Source of the DNA: Fibrobacterota bacterium
GTDB lineage: Bacteria > Fibrobacterota > Fibrobacteria > UBA5070
Assembly (NCBI GenBank): GCA_029557215.1
Contig: JAKPQQ010000309.1
Location: forward strand, 1-55,926
Reading direction: 5' to 3'
Length of the DNA: 55,926 nt
Shown: one piece after another, positions 6,789 to 15,061 of the stretch
How the letters are laid out: each line of letters opens with the position of its first letter
Position numbering within the stretch: position 1 is the stretch's first letter
Translations under genes and position numbers: made by a program
Notes under the pieces: model-generated
What the model was told of the DNA's origin: nothing
What the model saw: the letters and a program-made list of their open reading frames with translations, nothing else
The model's database searches: none

Positions 6789-8213
6789 ATGATCGTGAAC
6801 ATCGGATCGATGGTCTGTGTGCTTGGTGCGGTGGCGATGGCCGCCACGGTGGATCTGCGGGGTAAGGTGTCCGACGCCGCCAGCGGCAAGGCCATCTCCG
6901 GCGCGGTCGTGGTCCTGGGAGGCCAAGGCCTCAAGGACACCACGGGGAGCGACGGAATGTACGCGTTGGTCTCGGAGCCGTCGGCCGTCGGGATGCGCGA
7001 TGCGCGGTCGAGCGTGGCGATGGACGGCGGAGCCCTGGTCCTTTCCATGGAGCAGGCGGCGGCGGTGCGGATCGACGTCCTCGACGTGGTCGGAAACCGT
7101 CTTCGCGACATCCGCCTGGACCGGCTCGAATCCGGTTCGCATCGGCTGCCCGTGCTCGATGGCCTTCGGACGAACGGCCTGCTTCTGGTGCGGGTCTCCA
7201 TCGATGGTCGCGAGACGTCGTTCCGCGTGCTCCCGAATACCGGCCGGATGTCGGTTTCCGTCATGCCGGCCGCCAGGGCCGCGGCGGTGTCCGACACCTT
7301 GCGCGTGTCGGCAACCGGGTATTCGACCAAGAATGTGCCGGTTTCCAGCTACGAGCAGACCTTGGACGTGTCGCTGAACGCCTTGTCCGTCTGCAATCCG
7401 GCCGACAAGACGCCGGATCCCGTGTCGGTGAACGTCTCCAACGCCTATTCGCCGCTCACGGGATCGCATCAGGTGGTGGTGGAAACAGACCCATCCCTGA
7501 GGGAGAAGACGATCTACCGTCCCAAGGATCTGGCTCCCGGCAAGAACTACCCGATCCTGATCTGGGGCAACGGCGGGTGTTCCATGAACGCCACCGACCA
7601 CACCGATTTCCATCTGGAGATCGCCTCGCACGGCTACGTGATCGTCGCCGACGGCAACCCCAAGGGTTCCGGCAGCCGCAGCATGGGCGATGTCGTCGCG
7701 ATGGGCAAGACACAGATCGATGCCCTGAACTGGGCGATCCAGCAGAATTCCAAGCCGTGCAGCCGGTTCTTCCAGGCGCTGGACACCCTCCACATCGGCG
7801 GGTTCGGCTGGTCGTGCGGCGGGCTCATGACCTACGGATTCACCTTGGACCGCCGCGTCACCGCGAGCATCGTCATGAACAGCGGACTCCTCAATGCCGA
7901 CCAGACGATGCTCGACCGGATGCGCGTGCCGATCGCCTACGTGTGCGGCGGTCCCGACGACATGGCCTACGTCAACGGACAGCGCGACTTCACCAACATC
8001 AAGACCGTCCCGACCGTGTTCGCCAACGTCGGAGTGGGCCACGGCGGCACCTACTACTCCGACAACGGCGGCGAGTACTCCAAGTTCGTGCGGGCGTGGT
8101 TCGACTGGTGGCTCAAGGGCGACACGGGCGCCAACGGCAAGCTCAAGTTCACCGACCGGTCCAGCGCGTTCTTCAAGTCGCCGTGGACCATGGAGACCAA
8201 ACGGCTCCCATAG
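6789..8213 (+). CDS. Secreted alpha/beta hydrolase (esterase-like) with carboxypeptidase-regulatory-like domain
   Basis: 474 residues from ATG 6,789, preceded by a good ribosome site (GAAGGAG, 6 bases spacing). A signal peptide ends near AMAA. Residues 21-60 start a carboxypeptidase-regulatory-like beta-sandwich ([19 protein letters not shown]), which appears to resume at 168-197 ([12 protein letters not shown]). Between them, residues about 88-148 read like a sorting-type domain ([26 protein letters not shown]). From 210 on comes an alpha/beta hydrolase: oxyanion region WGNGGCS, nucleophile S342 in GFGWSCGG, likely acid D390 or D391, and H418 in VGHGG. Overall it resembles chlorogenate/acetyl-esterase-like secreted hydrolases. 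It follows the xylanase, so an esterase acting on xylan side groups is plausible but not shown. Confidence 0.8.
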   Translation: MIVNIGSMVCVLGAVAMAATVDLRGKVSDAASGKAISGAVVVLGGQGLKDTTGSDGMYALVSEPSAVGMRDARSSVAMDGGALVLSMEQAAAVRIDVLDVVGNRLRDIRLDRLESGSHRLPVLDGLRTNGLLLVRVSIDGRETSFRVLPNTGRMSVSVMPAARAAAVSDTLRVSATGYSTKNVPVSSYEQTLDVSLNALSVCNPADKTPDPVSVNVSNAYSPLTGSHQVVVETDPSLREKTIYRPKDLAPGKNYPILIWGNGGCSMNATDHTDFHLEIASHGYVIVADGNPKGSGSRSMGDVVAMGKTQIDALNWAIQQNSKPCSRFFQALDTLHIGGFGWSCGGLMTYGFTLDRRVTASIVMNSGLLNADQTMLDRMRVPIAYVCGGPDDMAYVNGQRDFTNIKTVPTVFANVGVGHGGTYYSDNGGEYSKFVRAWFDWWLKGDTGANGKLKFTDRSSAFFKSPWTMETKRLP

Positions 8214-8234
8214 ACGGAATCCGTCAGGCCGGGA

Positions 8235-9026
8235 TCATTTTGCGGGCAGGCGGCGCAGGACTTCCTGGAGGTCTTCGCGCAGGGAGCGGATCTCGGCGTG
8301 CAGGGCCTCGGTCTCCGGTGACGGAGGCTTGGGTTCGGCATGGGCCACTTCCTGGATGGCCGACACGATCACGCCGATGAACAGGTTCAGCACTGCGAAG
8401 CTGGTGACCACGATGAACGGCACGAAGAAGACCCAGGCCCAGGGGTGGACTTCCAGGACGGGGCGCACGATTCCCATCGACCAGCTTTCGAGCGTCATGA
8501 TCTGGAACAGCGTGTAGAGCGATTCGCCCAGGCCTCCGAACCAGTCGGGGAAGGTGCCGCCGAACAGCTTGGCGGCCAGGACCGCGCTCACGTAGAACAC
8601 GACGCCCAGGATCACCGCGATGGAGCCCATGCCGGGAAGCGCCGAGATCAGGGCGCCGACCACGCGCCGCAGGGCCGGGATCGTGGAAAACAACCGCAGA
8701 GCCCGCAGGATGCGCAGGGCGCGCAGTACCGACAGCGAACCCGACTGCGGGAGCAGCGAAATCGAGACGATGGCGAGATCGAACCAGCTCCATCCCGACC
8801 GGAAGAACTTCCCGCCGTGCGCCACGATCCGCAGCATCACCTCCACCACGAAATACCCCAACGCCAGTCGGTCCAGGGCATGGAGGAATCCCCCGGCGCT
8901 CGCCATCGCCGAGGCCGATGTTTCCAGCCCCAGCGTGGCCGCGTTGAGCAGGATCACGAAAGTGGTGAACCCCTGGAATTTGGGGTGGTCGACGAATCGA
9001 GCGATCTTGGTGCGGAAGGTGTCCAT
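8235..9026 (-). CDS. Bacterial voltage-gated sodium channel (BacNav type)
   Basis: 263 residues from ATG 9,026; a TTG at 9,050 would add eight residues. A single six-helix ion-channel domain is present. The voltage sensor S4 carries arginines every third residue (R102, R105, R108, R111 in LRALRILRALR). The pore loop has TLESWSMGIVRP with the filter TLESWS at 178-183, the signature of NaChBac and NavAb sodium-selective channels. The last 25 residues (from about 236) form a charged coiled coil, as in the tetramerising C-terminus of BacNav. Expected to work as a homotetramer in the inner membrane. It converges on the hydrolase gene with only 21 bases between stops. Confidence 0.92.
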   Translation of the reverse strand: MDTFRTKIARFVDHPKFQGFTTFVILLNAATLGLETSASAMASAGGFLHALDRLALGYFVVEVMLRIVAHGGKFFRSGWSWFDLAIVSISLLPQSGSLSVLRALRILRALRLFSTIPALRRVVGALISALPGMGSIAVILGVVFYVSAVLAAKLFGGTFPDWFGGLGESLYTLFQIMTLESWSMGIVRPVLEVHPWAWVFFVPFIVVTSFAVLNLFIGVIVSAIQEVAHAEPKPPSPETEALHAEIRSLREDLQEVLRRLPAK

Positions 9027-9133
9027 GGTTGGCAGGCAAGATACCACCAACCGCCATCCACAACGAGATGTGCTACGGGTGGCATTCCCGCAAGCGCGTC
9101 AGGAAAGGACGATGCCGGCCATCCCGAGGTGGA

Positions 9134-10606
9134 TCACCCCAGATAGCGCGAGCGCAGGTGCGCCAGGAAGTATCTCGCTGTGGGGCGTTCGCCGGTGGCT
9201 TGTTCGATCAGGTCGGGCGTCTCGAACCGGCGGGCCTTGGCGTGGATGTTCGCGCGCAGCCAGGAGAGCAGCGTGGCGCGGTCGGAGGTCGCGCCCGCCT
9301 TGGCGGCCGATCGGTACAGCTGCGCCGACAGCAGGTTGCCCAGCGTGTAGGTGGGGAAGTACCCGAACAACCCCGCGCTCCAGTGGACGTCCTGCATGCA
9401 GCCCAGCCCCACATGGGGCGGCTCGATCCCGAGCATGTTCCGGTAGGCCTCGTTCCAGGCGCCGGGGAGGTCGGCCACCTGCAAGTCGCCCAGGACCATG
9501 GCCTTTTCCAGCCGGAACCGCACCAGCACGTGCAGGTTGTAGGTGGCTTCGTCGGATTCCGTCCGGATCAGGCTTCGCTTCACGCGCCGCGAATGGGCGA
9601 TCCAGTCTTCCATGGCCACCTGCTCCAGCGCGGGGCAGGCCGTGCAGGCGACGGGCCACAGCTCCTGCCAGAACGCGTCGGAGCGGCCCACCAGGTTCTC
9701 CCAAAGGCGCGACTGGCTCTCGTGGACCGACATGGAGCAGTACATGCCCAGCGGAGTGCCCGCGAGTTCTTCGGGCAGACCCTGCTCGTAGAGCGCGTGT
9801 CCGGTCTCGTGCAGGGTACTGTAGACGGATCCTGTCAGTTCGGATTCGTCGATGCGGGTGGTGATGCGGCTGTCGCCGGCGTGGATGGTCTCGGAGAAGG
9901 GGTGCGCCGACAGGTCCAGGCGCCCGCGCCCGAAATCGTAGCCCAGTGCCTCCGCGAGCCTGCGGTTCAGTTCCATCTGGGCATCCTTCGGGAACGGCCC
10001 CTTGAGCGCGGCGATCCCGTCCAGGCGTTCGGCGGTCGATTTCTGGCGCTCGACGATTTCCGACACCATTCCCGGGAGTTCGCGTTCCAGCTCGTCGAAC
10101 AGGCGCGTCCAGTCGGACGTGTCCATGCCGCGTTCGTAGTCGGAGAGCAATCCGTCGTAGGCGGTGCCGGTGTCCGGGGCCAGGAGCGAGCCTTCTTCCC
10201 GCTTGAGCTCCACCACCTTTTCCAGGTGCGGCTGGAAGGTCTTGAAATCCTGTTCTCGCTTGGTGCGCGCCCAGACCTGCTGCGCGAGGCTCGTGGCGCG
10301 GGTCGTCTCCTCCACCAATCGCGAAGGGATCTTGCGGGCGCGATCCAGGTCGCGGTTCACGAGCTCCATCTGGCGCGATTCGTCGGGACCCGACGCGCGC
10401 GCCGTGGCCTTGGCCGCAAGGTCGGCGAATTCGGCCGAGACGGTCCGCTCGTGGATCAGCTTGGCCAGCGTGGACAGCGCGTCGGCGCGGTGCGATTCGC
10501 CCCCTGCGGGCATGCCGGTTTCCTGGTCCCACTGCAGCAGCCGCGCGGCGGCGCCCAGATGGTCGGTTTCCTGGAGGTGGCGGATCAGTTGGGCGTAGGC
10601 GGTCAT
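9134..10606 (-). CDS. M32 family carboxypeptidase (Taq carboxypeptidase-like)
   Basis: 490 residues from ATG 10,606 (MTAYAQLIRHL), where family members usually begin; the frame extends upstream to 10,654 but those residues read from promoter DNA. The metal site is HETGH (266-270) and the second conserved block is HESQSRLWEN (from 295), both diagnostic of peptidase family M32, which are cytoplasmic zinc carboxypeptidases of about 500 residues. No signal peptide. It removes C-terminal residues from peptides, probably in peptide turnover. It is divergent from the ATPase gene at 10,720 and shares its 113-base upstream region. Confidence 0.93.
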   Translation of the reverse strand: MTAYAQLIRHLQETDHLGAAARLLQWDQETGMPAGGESHRADALSTLAKLIHERTVSAEFADLAAKATARASGPDESRQMELVNRDLDRARKIPSRLVEETTRATSLAQQVWARTKREQDFKTFQPHLEKVVELKREEGSLLAPDTGTAYDGLLSDYERGMDTSDWTRLFDELERELPGMVSEIVERQKSTAERLDGIAALKGPFPKDAQMELNRRLAEALGYDFGRGRLDLSAHPFSETIHAGDSRITTRIDESELTGSVYSTLHETGHALYEQGLPEELAGTPLGMYCSMSVHESQSRLWENLVGRSDAFWQELWPVACTACPALEQVAMEDWIAHSRRVKRSLIRTESDEATYNLHVLVRFRLEKAMVLGDLQVADLPGAWNEAYRNMLGIEPPHVGLGCMQDVHWSAGLFGYFPTYTLGNLLSAQLYRSAAKAGATSDRATLLSWLRANIHAKARRFETPDLIEQATGERPTARYFLAHLRSRYLG

Positions 10607-10640
10607 AGGTTGATAAGGTGCAATTTCGGGCGAGAAGAGT

Positions 10641-10734
10641 GAATTCTCCTCCATGGAAGGTGAATTTCCGCGAAAGTTCTCCTTCCTGGAGGGATAAATA
10701 AGTCGTATTTTCTCCTTGTATGAAGGAGAACTTT
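10641..10734 (+). promoter_or_regulatory. Three TTCTCC palindromes; start-codon hairpin with alternative pairing
   Basis: First, TTCTCCTCCATGGAAGGTGAA (10,644-10,664) is a near-palindrome. Second, AAAGTTCTCCTTC (10,673-10,685) is the exact reverse complement of GAAGGAGAACTTT (10,722-10,734), which lies at the start of the coding region. Third, TTCTCCTT (10,710-10,717) is complementary to AAGGAGAA (10,723-10,730), putting the ATG of the ATPase gene in a 5-base loop. The second and third pairings compete for the same arm. ATAAAT at 10,694-10,699 could be a -10 box. This could be an operator array, an RNA switch, or both. Confidence 0.5.
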
Positions 10735-12066
10735 GACTCCGAGCTTCCGGAATCCCTGAAATCCGTCCTGTCCGAGAAACTGGCCGATTCGCTGACCGGA
10801 GCCTTGCCTTCCTTGACTTCGCGGAAGGTGCAAGGCGAACTGTTCCTGCCTGGCAAGGCCACGGTGATCGTCGGGATGCGGCGGGTGGGGAAAACCAGTT
10901 TCCTGTACCAGCTGCGGCAAGAGCGGCTCAAGAGCGGGACTCCCAGGGACCAGTTGCCCTACATCAATTTCGAAGACGAGCGATTGGCCGGTCTGGACGC
11001 CTCCCATCTGGGCTTTTTGCTGGACGAGCTTGAACGGGCCTTGGCGGGCCAGGTCCGCCAGGGAAAGGTCTTGTGGTGTTTCGACGAGATCCAGGTGGTT
11101 CCCGGCTGGGAGCGATTCGTGCGTCGCTTGTTGGATCAAGGCAATGTCGAGATCGCGGCGACGGGGTCGTCGGCGGCATTGCTGTCGCGCGAGATCGCCA
11201 CCTCCCTTCGGGGGCGGGCCTGGACGATCCCGCTGTTCCCGTTCGGTTTCGAGGAATATCTCGCGCACCATTCGCAGGCCGTTCCCGCGGGGAACAGGGC
11301 GTTGCCGGCCAAGGAGAGCGCGAAGTTCGAACGGTTGTTCCTGGATTGGCTTTCCGGCGGCGGCTTCCCCGAAGCGCAAGGACAAAAACTGGCGGTTCGC
11401 AACCAGCTTCTGCGGGATTACGTGGACGTGGCGATGCTGCGGGATGTGGTCGAGCGGCATTCGGTGGCCAATGTCGCGGGGCTTCGCCGCATGGTCCAGC
11501 AACTTTTGGGGAACGCGGGGTCCTTCTTCAGCGTGGAAAAGCTCCATGCCGCCCTGAAGAGCCAAGGCTTCGGGATATCTAAAGACACCATGCACCAGAT
11601 GCTCGGTTATCTGGAGGACTGCTTCCTGGTGAGGCTCGTGGAGATGGAATCGTCGTCCGAACGCCAGAGGATGGTGAATCCCCGCAAGGCCTATCCCGCC
11701 GACACGGGACTCATCCCGATTTTCGACCGCAGCGGGAAGCAGAACCTCGGGCATGCGCTGGAAGGCGCCGTCCTGATGGAACTGGAGCGCCGCCGCATGT
11801 CGGCGACCTACGTGAAGACGGAATCCGGATTCGAGGTGGACTTCCTGGCGCGTTCGCCCGAAGGCGACGCGGAGCTGATCCAGGTGTGCGCGGACGCCAG
11901 CGACCCGAAGACGGCCGAGCGCGAAACCAGGGCGCTGGTGGAGGCCGCCGCGAGATTTCCCGAGGCGACGAAAACGCTCCTTGTCACGACTCGCGACGGC
12001 ATTCCCGCGCAGGTGCCGCCGGGCATCCGGGTGCGCTGCGCATGGGAATGGATGCTGGGGCGGTGA
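10720..12066 (+). CDS. AAA ATPase with DUF4143 domain (first copy)
   Basis: 448 residues. The Walker A motif GMRRVGKTS is at 52-60 and Walker B ends in FDEIQ (121-125), as in the AAA_14 ATPases. The C-terminal part fits DUF4143, the partner domain of this family, which ends in a nuclease-like fold. Here the region ESGFEVDFLA..(about 367 on) keeps the acidic D but the expected E-x-K is replaced by a QVCAD segment, so nuclease activity is doubtful. The biological role of this family is poorly known. No Shine-Dalgarno sequence precedes the ATG, which instead lies in the loop of a hairpin. The stop is 4 bases from the stop of a second gene of the same family on the other strand. Confidence 0.85.
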   Translation: MKENFDSELPESLKSVLSEKLADSLTGALPSLTSRKVQGELFLPGKATVIVGMRRVGKTSFLYQLRQERLKSGTPRDQLPYINFEDERLAGLDASHLGFLLDELERALAGQVRQGKVLWCFDEIQVVPGWERFVRRLLDQGNVEIAATGSSAALLSREIATSLRGRAWTIPLFPFGFEEYLAHHSQAVPAGNRALPAKESAKFERLFLDWLSGGGFPEAQGQKLAVRNQLLRDYVDVAMLRDVVERHSVANVAGLRRMVQQLLGNAGSFFSVEKLHAALKSQGFGISKDTMHQMLGYLEDCFLVRLVEMESSSERQRMVNPRKAYPADTGLIPIFDRSGKQNLGHALEGAVLMELERRRMSATYVKTESGFEVDFLARSPEGDAELIQVCADASDPKTAERETRALVEAAARFPEATKTLLVTTRDGIPAQVPPGIRVRCAWEWMLGR

Positions 12067-12070
12067 CGGC

Positions 12071-13339
12071 CTACCCCGCGATCGCGCTCGCCGGCACCGC
12101 CCACACCGGACGCTCGGCATCCAGACGACGGAAATCGGCATCGTCGCTCACCACCAGGCCGGCCAGCAGGGGCTTGTCCAGGATCGTCTCCAGGCTCGAG
12201 AAGTGGCGGGCGTCGGAGGCTTCCGCGTGCCGGGTGGATTTGCACTCGATGGCGAAGTAGCCGTCGTCGCGCTCGATCAGGAGGTCGATCTCCCTGCCGT
12301 CCACGGTGCGCAGATGGTACGGATCCACAGGGAGGCGTTGGGTCTTGATGGCTTTCCAGAATTCGCCCACCACGGCGGTCTCGAATTCGGCGCCGTCCGG
12401 TTCGCCCGACTTGCGCAGCACGGCGCGGCGCACTCCGGCGTCCAGGATGTGGACTTTGGGCGATTTCGCCAGGCGCTTTTCGCGGTTGCGGAACCACGGC
12501 TGCAGCAGGACCGCGTGGTAGCCCGCCTCCAGGTGCGACATCCACGTCTTGGCCGACGGCGACGACACTCCCGCATCGCTGGCCAGATCGCTCCAATTGG
12601 CGGTCTGCGCGGTCCGCAGGCAGGCCATCCGCAGAAGGCGCACGAAGGGCTCCAGGTGCTCGAGCCTCGCGACGTCGGCCAGGTCCTTCTGCAGGTAGGT
12701 GCGCACGTAGTCCTCGCGCCAGAGCCGTTTGTCGGATTCCGTCCAGTCGTCGTTGGCCCACAGGACGGGCATCCCGCCTTCGATCTTCATCCGCTCCCAT
12801 GCGGCCGTCTCGATGGCCGCGACGGGATCCAGCCTCCGCAGCGGGTCGGCCCACGAGTCCAGCAGTCCGGCCGGGTCCCCGGACGTCAGAAGCTGTCCGA
12901 TCTTCCCGTCGGGTTCGCGCCCGGCGCGATGCGCGACGATCTCCGACAACATGAGAGGGAACAGCTCCAGCATGGCCGCACGGCCCGCCAGGCTCTCGCG
13001 CACTCCCTTGAGAACCAGCAACTGGCTGGATCCCAGCAGGATGGCCCGAAATTCGGGGTCGCGATCGTGGCAGGCCTTGAAGGTCTCGAACAAGCTCGGG
13101 AGTTTCTGGACCTCGTCGACGATCACGTTCCGGTAGCGCGACAACCAATCCTGCGCCGTCAGGTTCGCCAAGAGCGGCCGAGTCACGGGGTCGTCCAGAT
13201 CGAGGTAGGTCCAATCGGGGCGGGTCCGGCGCACCAAGGTCGTCTTTCCCACTTGCCGGGCGCCCGAAACGACCGCGAGTCTCCCTCGGGAGCTTGAAGC
13301 AAGTCGATCCAGCTCGTTTGTGGATTGCCTCGGGATCAT
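12071..13339 (-). CDS. AAA ATPase with DUF4143 domain (second copy)
   Basis: 422 residues. Walker A is GARQVGKTT (26-34) and Walker B VIVDEVQ with D75 and E76. The C-terminal DUF4143 domain keeps its nuclease-like signature: VDGREIDLLIE, then AIECKST (E-x-K), unlike the neighbouring copy. The two proteins have the same domain order but little obvious sequence identity, so they are distant paralogues and not a recent duplication. The genes converge tail to tail. The upstream region is AT-rich and filled with two interlocked inverted repeats (13,355-13,407), suggesting tight control, possibly by the protein itself. Role unknown; some relatives sit in mobile or defence regions. Confidence 0.87.
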   Translation of the reverse strand: MIPRQSTNELDRLASSSRGRLAVVSGARQVGKTTLVRRTRPDWTYLDLDDPVTRPLLANLTAQDWLSRYRNVIVDEVQKLPSLFETFKACHDRDPEFRAILLGSSQLLVLKGVRESLAGRAAMLELFPLMLSEIVAHRAGREPDGKIGQLLTSGDPAGLLDSWADPLRRLDPVAAIETAAWERMKIEGGMPVLWANDDWTESDKRLWREDYVRTYLQKDLADVARLEHLEPFVRLLRMACLRTAQTANWSDLASDAGVSSPSAKTWMSHLEAGYHAVLLQPWFRNREKRLAKSPKVHILDAGVRRAVLRKSGEPDGAEFETAVVGEFWKAIKTQRLPVDPYHLRTVDGREIDLLIERDDGYFAIECKSTRHAEASDARHFSSLETILDKPLLAGLVVSDDADFRRLDAERPVWAVPASAIAG

Positions 13340-13354
13340 GACGTAAAACCTAAA

Positions 13355-13407
13355 CTATGACTTTAAATAATGGCGTAATATTTAAAATCATAGCTTCGAT
13401 ATTACGC
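13355..13407 (-). promoter_or_regulatory. Two interlocked inverted repeats before the second DUF4143 gene
   Basis: CTATGACTTTAAAT (13,355-13,368) pairs with ATTTAAAATCATAG (13,380-13,393) with one mismatch over 14 bases. GCGTAATAT (13,373-13,381) is the exact reverse complement of ATATTACGC (13,399-13,407). The two dyads overlap, so only one could form as a hairpin at a time. They start 16 bases upstream of the start codon in unusually AT-rich DNA and are likely promoter plus operator. Confidence 0.5.
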
Positions 13408-13438
13408 TTTTCTTGGCGAAAAGTCTCTCACCGTCCAC

Positions 13439-13475
13439 AAAAAAGCCCGTTCTGTCCGTATTGGACGAACGGGCT
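13439..13475 (-). terminator. Rho-independent terminator of the small lipoprotein gene
   Basis: Read on the minus strand, AGCCCGTT and AACGGGCT (13,468-13,475 and 13,444-13,451) form an 8-bp stem with an inner GTCC/GGAC pairing, followed by a run of six T (13,439-13,444, sharing one base with the stem). It lies about 50 bases past the stop at 13,527. This is the clearest intrinsic terminator in the window. Confidence 0.85.
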
Positions 13476-13526
13476 GTGCGGGTGTGATCGACGGGCTCCG
13501 TGCGCCGTGGCGCACACCCCGATTGG

Positions 13527-13955
13527 TCACTTGCCCTTGCCGGCCTTCTTTTCGGACACGGGGATAGCCATGGAAAGGCCCGCGGCCTGGAAGGCGGCGG
13601 CGTTGGCCGGGTTCCGAGGGGCTTCGTCCAGGATCCAGCGGTATTCTTTCCAGCCGAGCAATCCCGCCTTGCGGGAAGCGAGCTCGCGCGCGGCTTCCTG
13701 CTGGGCGGTCAACTGGGCGATGCGGTCGGGATTGGCCTTGAGCGAATCCAGGAAGGCTTCGTCCAAAAGGCGGACCAGCGAATCGGCCTGGCGCCAGCGG
13801 GCGGCCTTTTCCGGCTGCAGGAGTCCGTCGGAAGGGGCCACGAATTCCTTGGGCTTGGGCGGCGGCGGAGGAGGAGGAGCGGCTTCCTCTTCCGTCTTGT
13901 TGCAGGCCCACATCGTGGACAGAACCAGGGCGGCGACGATCAGTTTGGCCTTCAT
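13527..13955 (-). CDS. Small proline-rich lipoprotein of unknown function
   Basis: 142 residues from ATG 13,955, with a strong ribosome site (AAGGAGA) upstream. The signal ends in a lipobox, LSTMWAC, with C18 the lipidated residue. After a short acidic stretch comes a run of seven prolines and KPK, a flexible tether, followed by a mostly helical, charged domain with conserved-looking tryptophans (RWRQADSLVRLLDEAF, WKEYRWIL). I do not recognise the domain. Probably anchored in the outer membrane facing the periplasm. It is monocistronic, with its own terminator, and divergent from trpS. Confidence 0.75.
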   Translation of the reverse strand: MKAKLIVAALVLSTMWACNKTEEEAAPPPPPPPKPKEFVAPSDGLLQPEKAARWRQADSLVRLLDEAFLDSLKANPDRIAQLTAQQEAARELASRKAGLLGWKEYRWILDEAPRNPANAAAFQAAGLSMAIPVSEKKAGKGK

Positions 13956-14038
13956 GGCGGTTCTCCTTCGGACCGTGCTGTGGTCCTCGGTGGGAAGTCT
14001 TGACTCCAAGGGTAACCTCTTCCAGGCGGTCATGTCAC

Positions 14039-14071
14039 CCCGGAAAGCCTCGCAGCACCTACTTTTCCGGG
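14039..14071 (+). promoter_or_regulatory. 8-bp hairpin directly before trpS
   Basis: CCCGGAAA (14,039-14,046) pairs exactly with TTTCCGGG (14,064-14,071) around a 17-base loop, ending 4 bases before the trpS ATG. No Shine-Dalgarno sequence is visible between the stem and the ATG, so the element may influence translation. It lacks the specifier loop and antiterminator bulge expected of a T-box. Confidence 0.35.
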
Positions 14072-14075
14072 TCCC

Positions 14076-15044
14076 ATGCGAATCCTGTCCGGTATCAAGC
14101 CTTCGGGCGAAATCCACTTCGGCAACTACCTGGGCATGCTCAAGCCCATGGTGGAAAGCCAATCCCGCGGCGAACTCCTGTGCTTCATCGCCAATCTCCA
14201 CAGCCTTACCACCGTGTTCGACGGCGAACAGATGGCGGCCTGGACTCGCCAGATGGCCATCGACATCCTGGCCCTGGGGATGGATCCGGAGAAGAGCGTC
14301 TTCTGGATGCAGAGCGACGTTCCCGAGGTCGCGGAATTTTCGTGGTACCTGTCCAACTACACGCCCATGGGATTGCTGGAGCGTTGCCACGCCTACAAGG
14401 ACAAGATCGCCAACGGCATCAGCGCCAACCACGGCCTGTTCGCCTACCCGGTGCTGATGGCCGCCGACATCCTGGGCTACGGCGTGAACAAGGTTCCCGT
14501 GGGCCGCGACCAGAAGCAGCACGTGGAAGTGGCCCGCGACCTCGTGGACGCGTTCAACCACCGTCACGGCGAGATCCTGGTCAAGCCCGATCCCGAGATC
14601 GGCGAGGACGTGGCCACGGTGCAGGGGCTGGATGGTCAAAAAATGTCCAAGTCCTACGGCAACACCCTGGGGATCTTCGCCGACGCGGCCGAGGTCAAGA
14701 AGAAGATCATGGCGATCGCCACCGACAGCACCCCGCTGGAAGATCCCAAGGACCCCGACGCCAACCCCGTGTTCGCCTGGTACAAGCACGTGGCATCGCC
14801 CGACGCGGTCGCGGAAATGGACCGCAAGCTGCGCGCCGGAGGTTACGGCTGGGGTCACGCCAAGAAGGAGCTGGTGCAGGCCTACCTGGACCACTTCGCC
14901 CCGTACCGCGCCCGCCGCGCCGAGATCGCGGCCGACCTGGACGGCCTCAAGAAGATCATGGCCCGGGGCGCCGAAAAGGCCCGCGCAATCCACCTGCCCA
15001 TCCTCGAAAACGTGCGCCGCTGCGTCGGCGTGCGGTACCTGTAA
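14076..15044 (+). CDS. trpS: Tryptophanyl-tRNA synthetase
   Basis: 322 residues, the usual length for a bacterial TrpRS. Class I signatures are present: GEIHFGNYLG carries the HIGH-like motif (HFGN, 14-17) and the second motif is QKMSKSYG with KMSKS at 189-193. The sequence between holds the expected ADIL.Y and VPVGRDQKQHVE stretch. It charges tRNA-Trp with tryptophan in the cytoplasm and is essential. It is divergent from the lipoprotein gene; a methyltransferase gene follows after 17 bases and may be co-transcribed. A hairpin sits against the start codon. Confidence 0.97.
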   Translation: MRILSGIKPSGEIHFGNYLGMLKPMVESQSRGELLCFIANLHSLTTVFDGEQMAAWTRQMAIDILALGMDPEKSVFWMQSDVPEVAEFSWYLSNYTPMGLLERCHAYKDKIANGISANHGLFAYPVLMAADILGYGVNKVPVGRDQKQHVEVARDLVDAFNHRHGEILVKPDPEIGEDVATVQGLDGQKMSKSYGNTLGIFADAAEVKKKIMAIATDSTPLEDPKDPDANPVFAWYKHVASPDAVAEMDRKLRAGGYGWGHAKKELVQAYLDHFAPYRARRAEIAADLDGLKKIMARGAEKARAIHLPILENVRRCVGVRYL

Positions 15045-15061
15045 GAAAGTCGGCATCGACC

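Noticed and set aside
5124..8042. Minus-strand open frame of more than 900 codons opposite the GH30 and hydrolase genes
   Set aside because: It is rich in His, Gly and Arg repeats with no domain, and lies opposite two genes with clear catalytic motifs. Such frames are common in GC-rich DNA and are shadows of the real genes.
10720..13339. The two DUF4143 ATPases as a recent tandem duplication
   Set aside because: They face each other, and the Walker A motifs, lengths and C-terminal sites differ (GMRRVGKTS versus GARQVGKTT). They are distant relatives.
13956..14075. T-box riboswitch for trpS
   Set aside because: The hairpin before trpS has no specifier loop, no T-box sequence and no terminator/antiterminator pair, and the space is too short.
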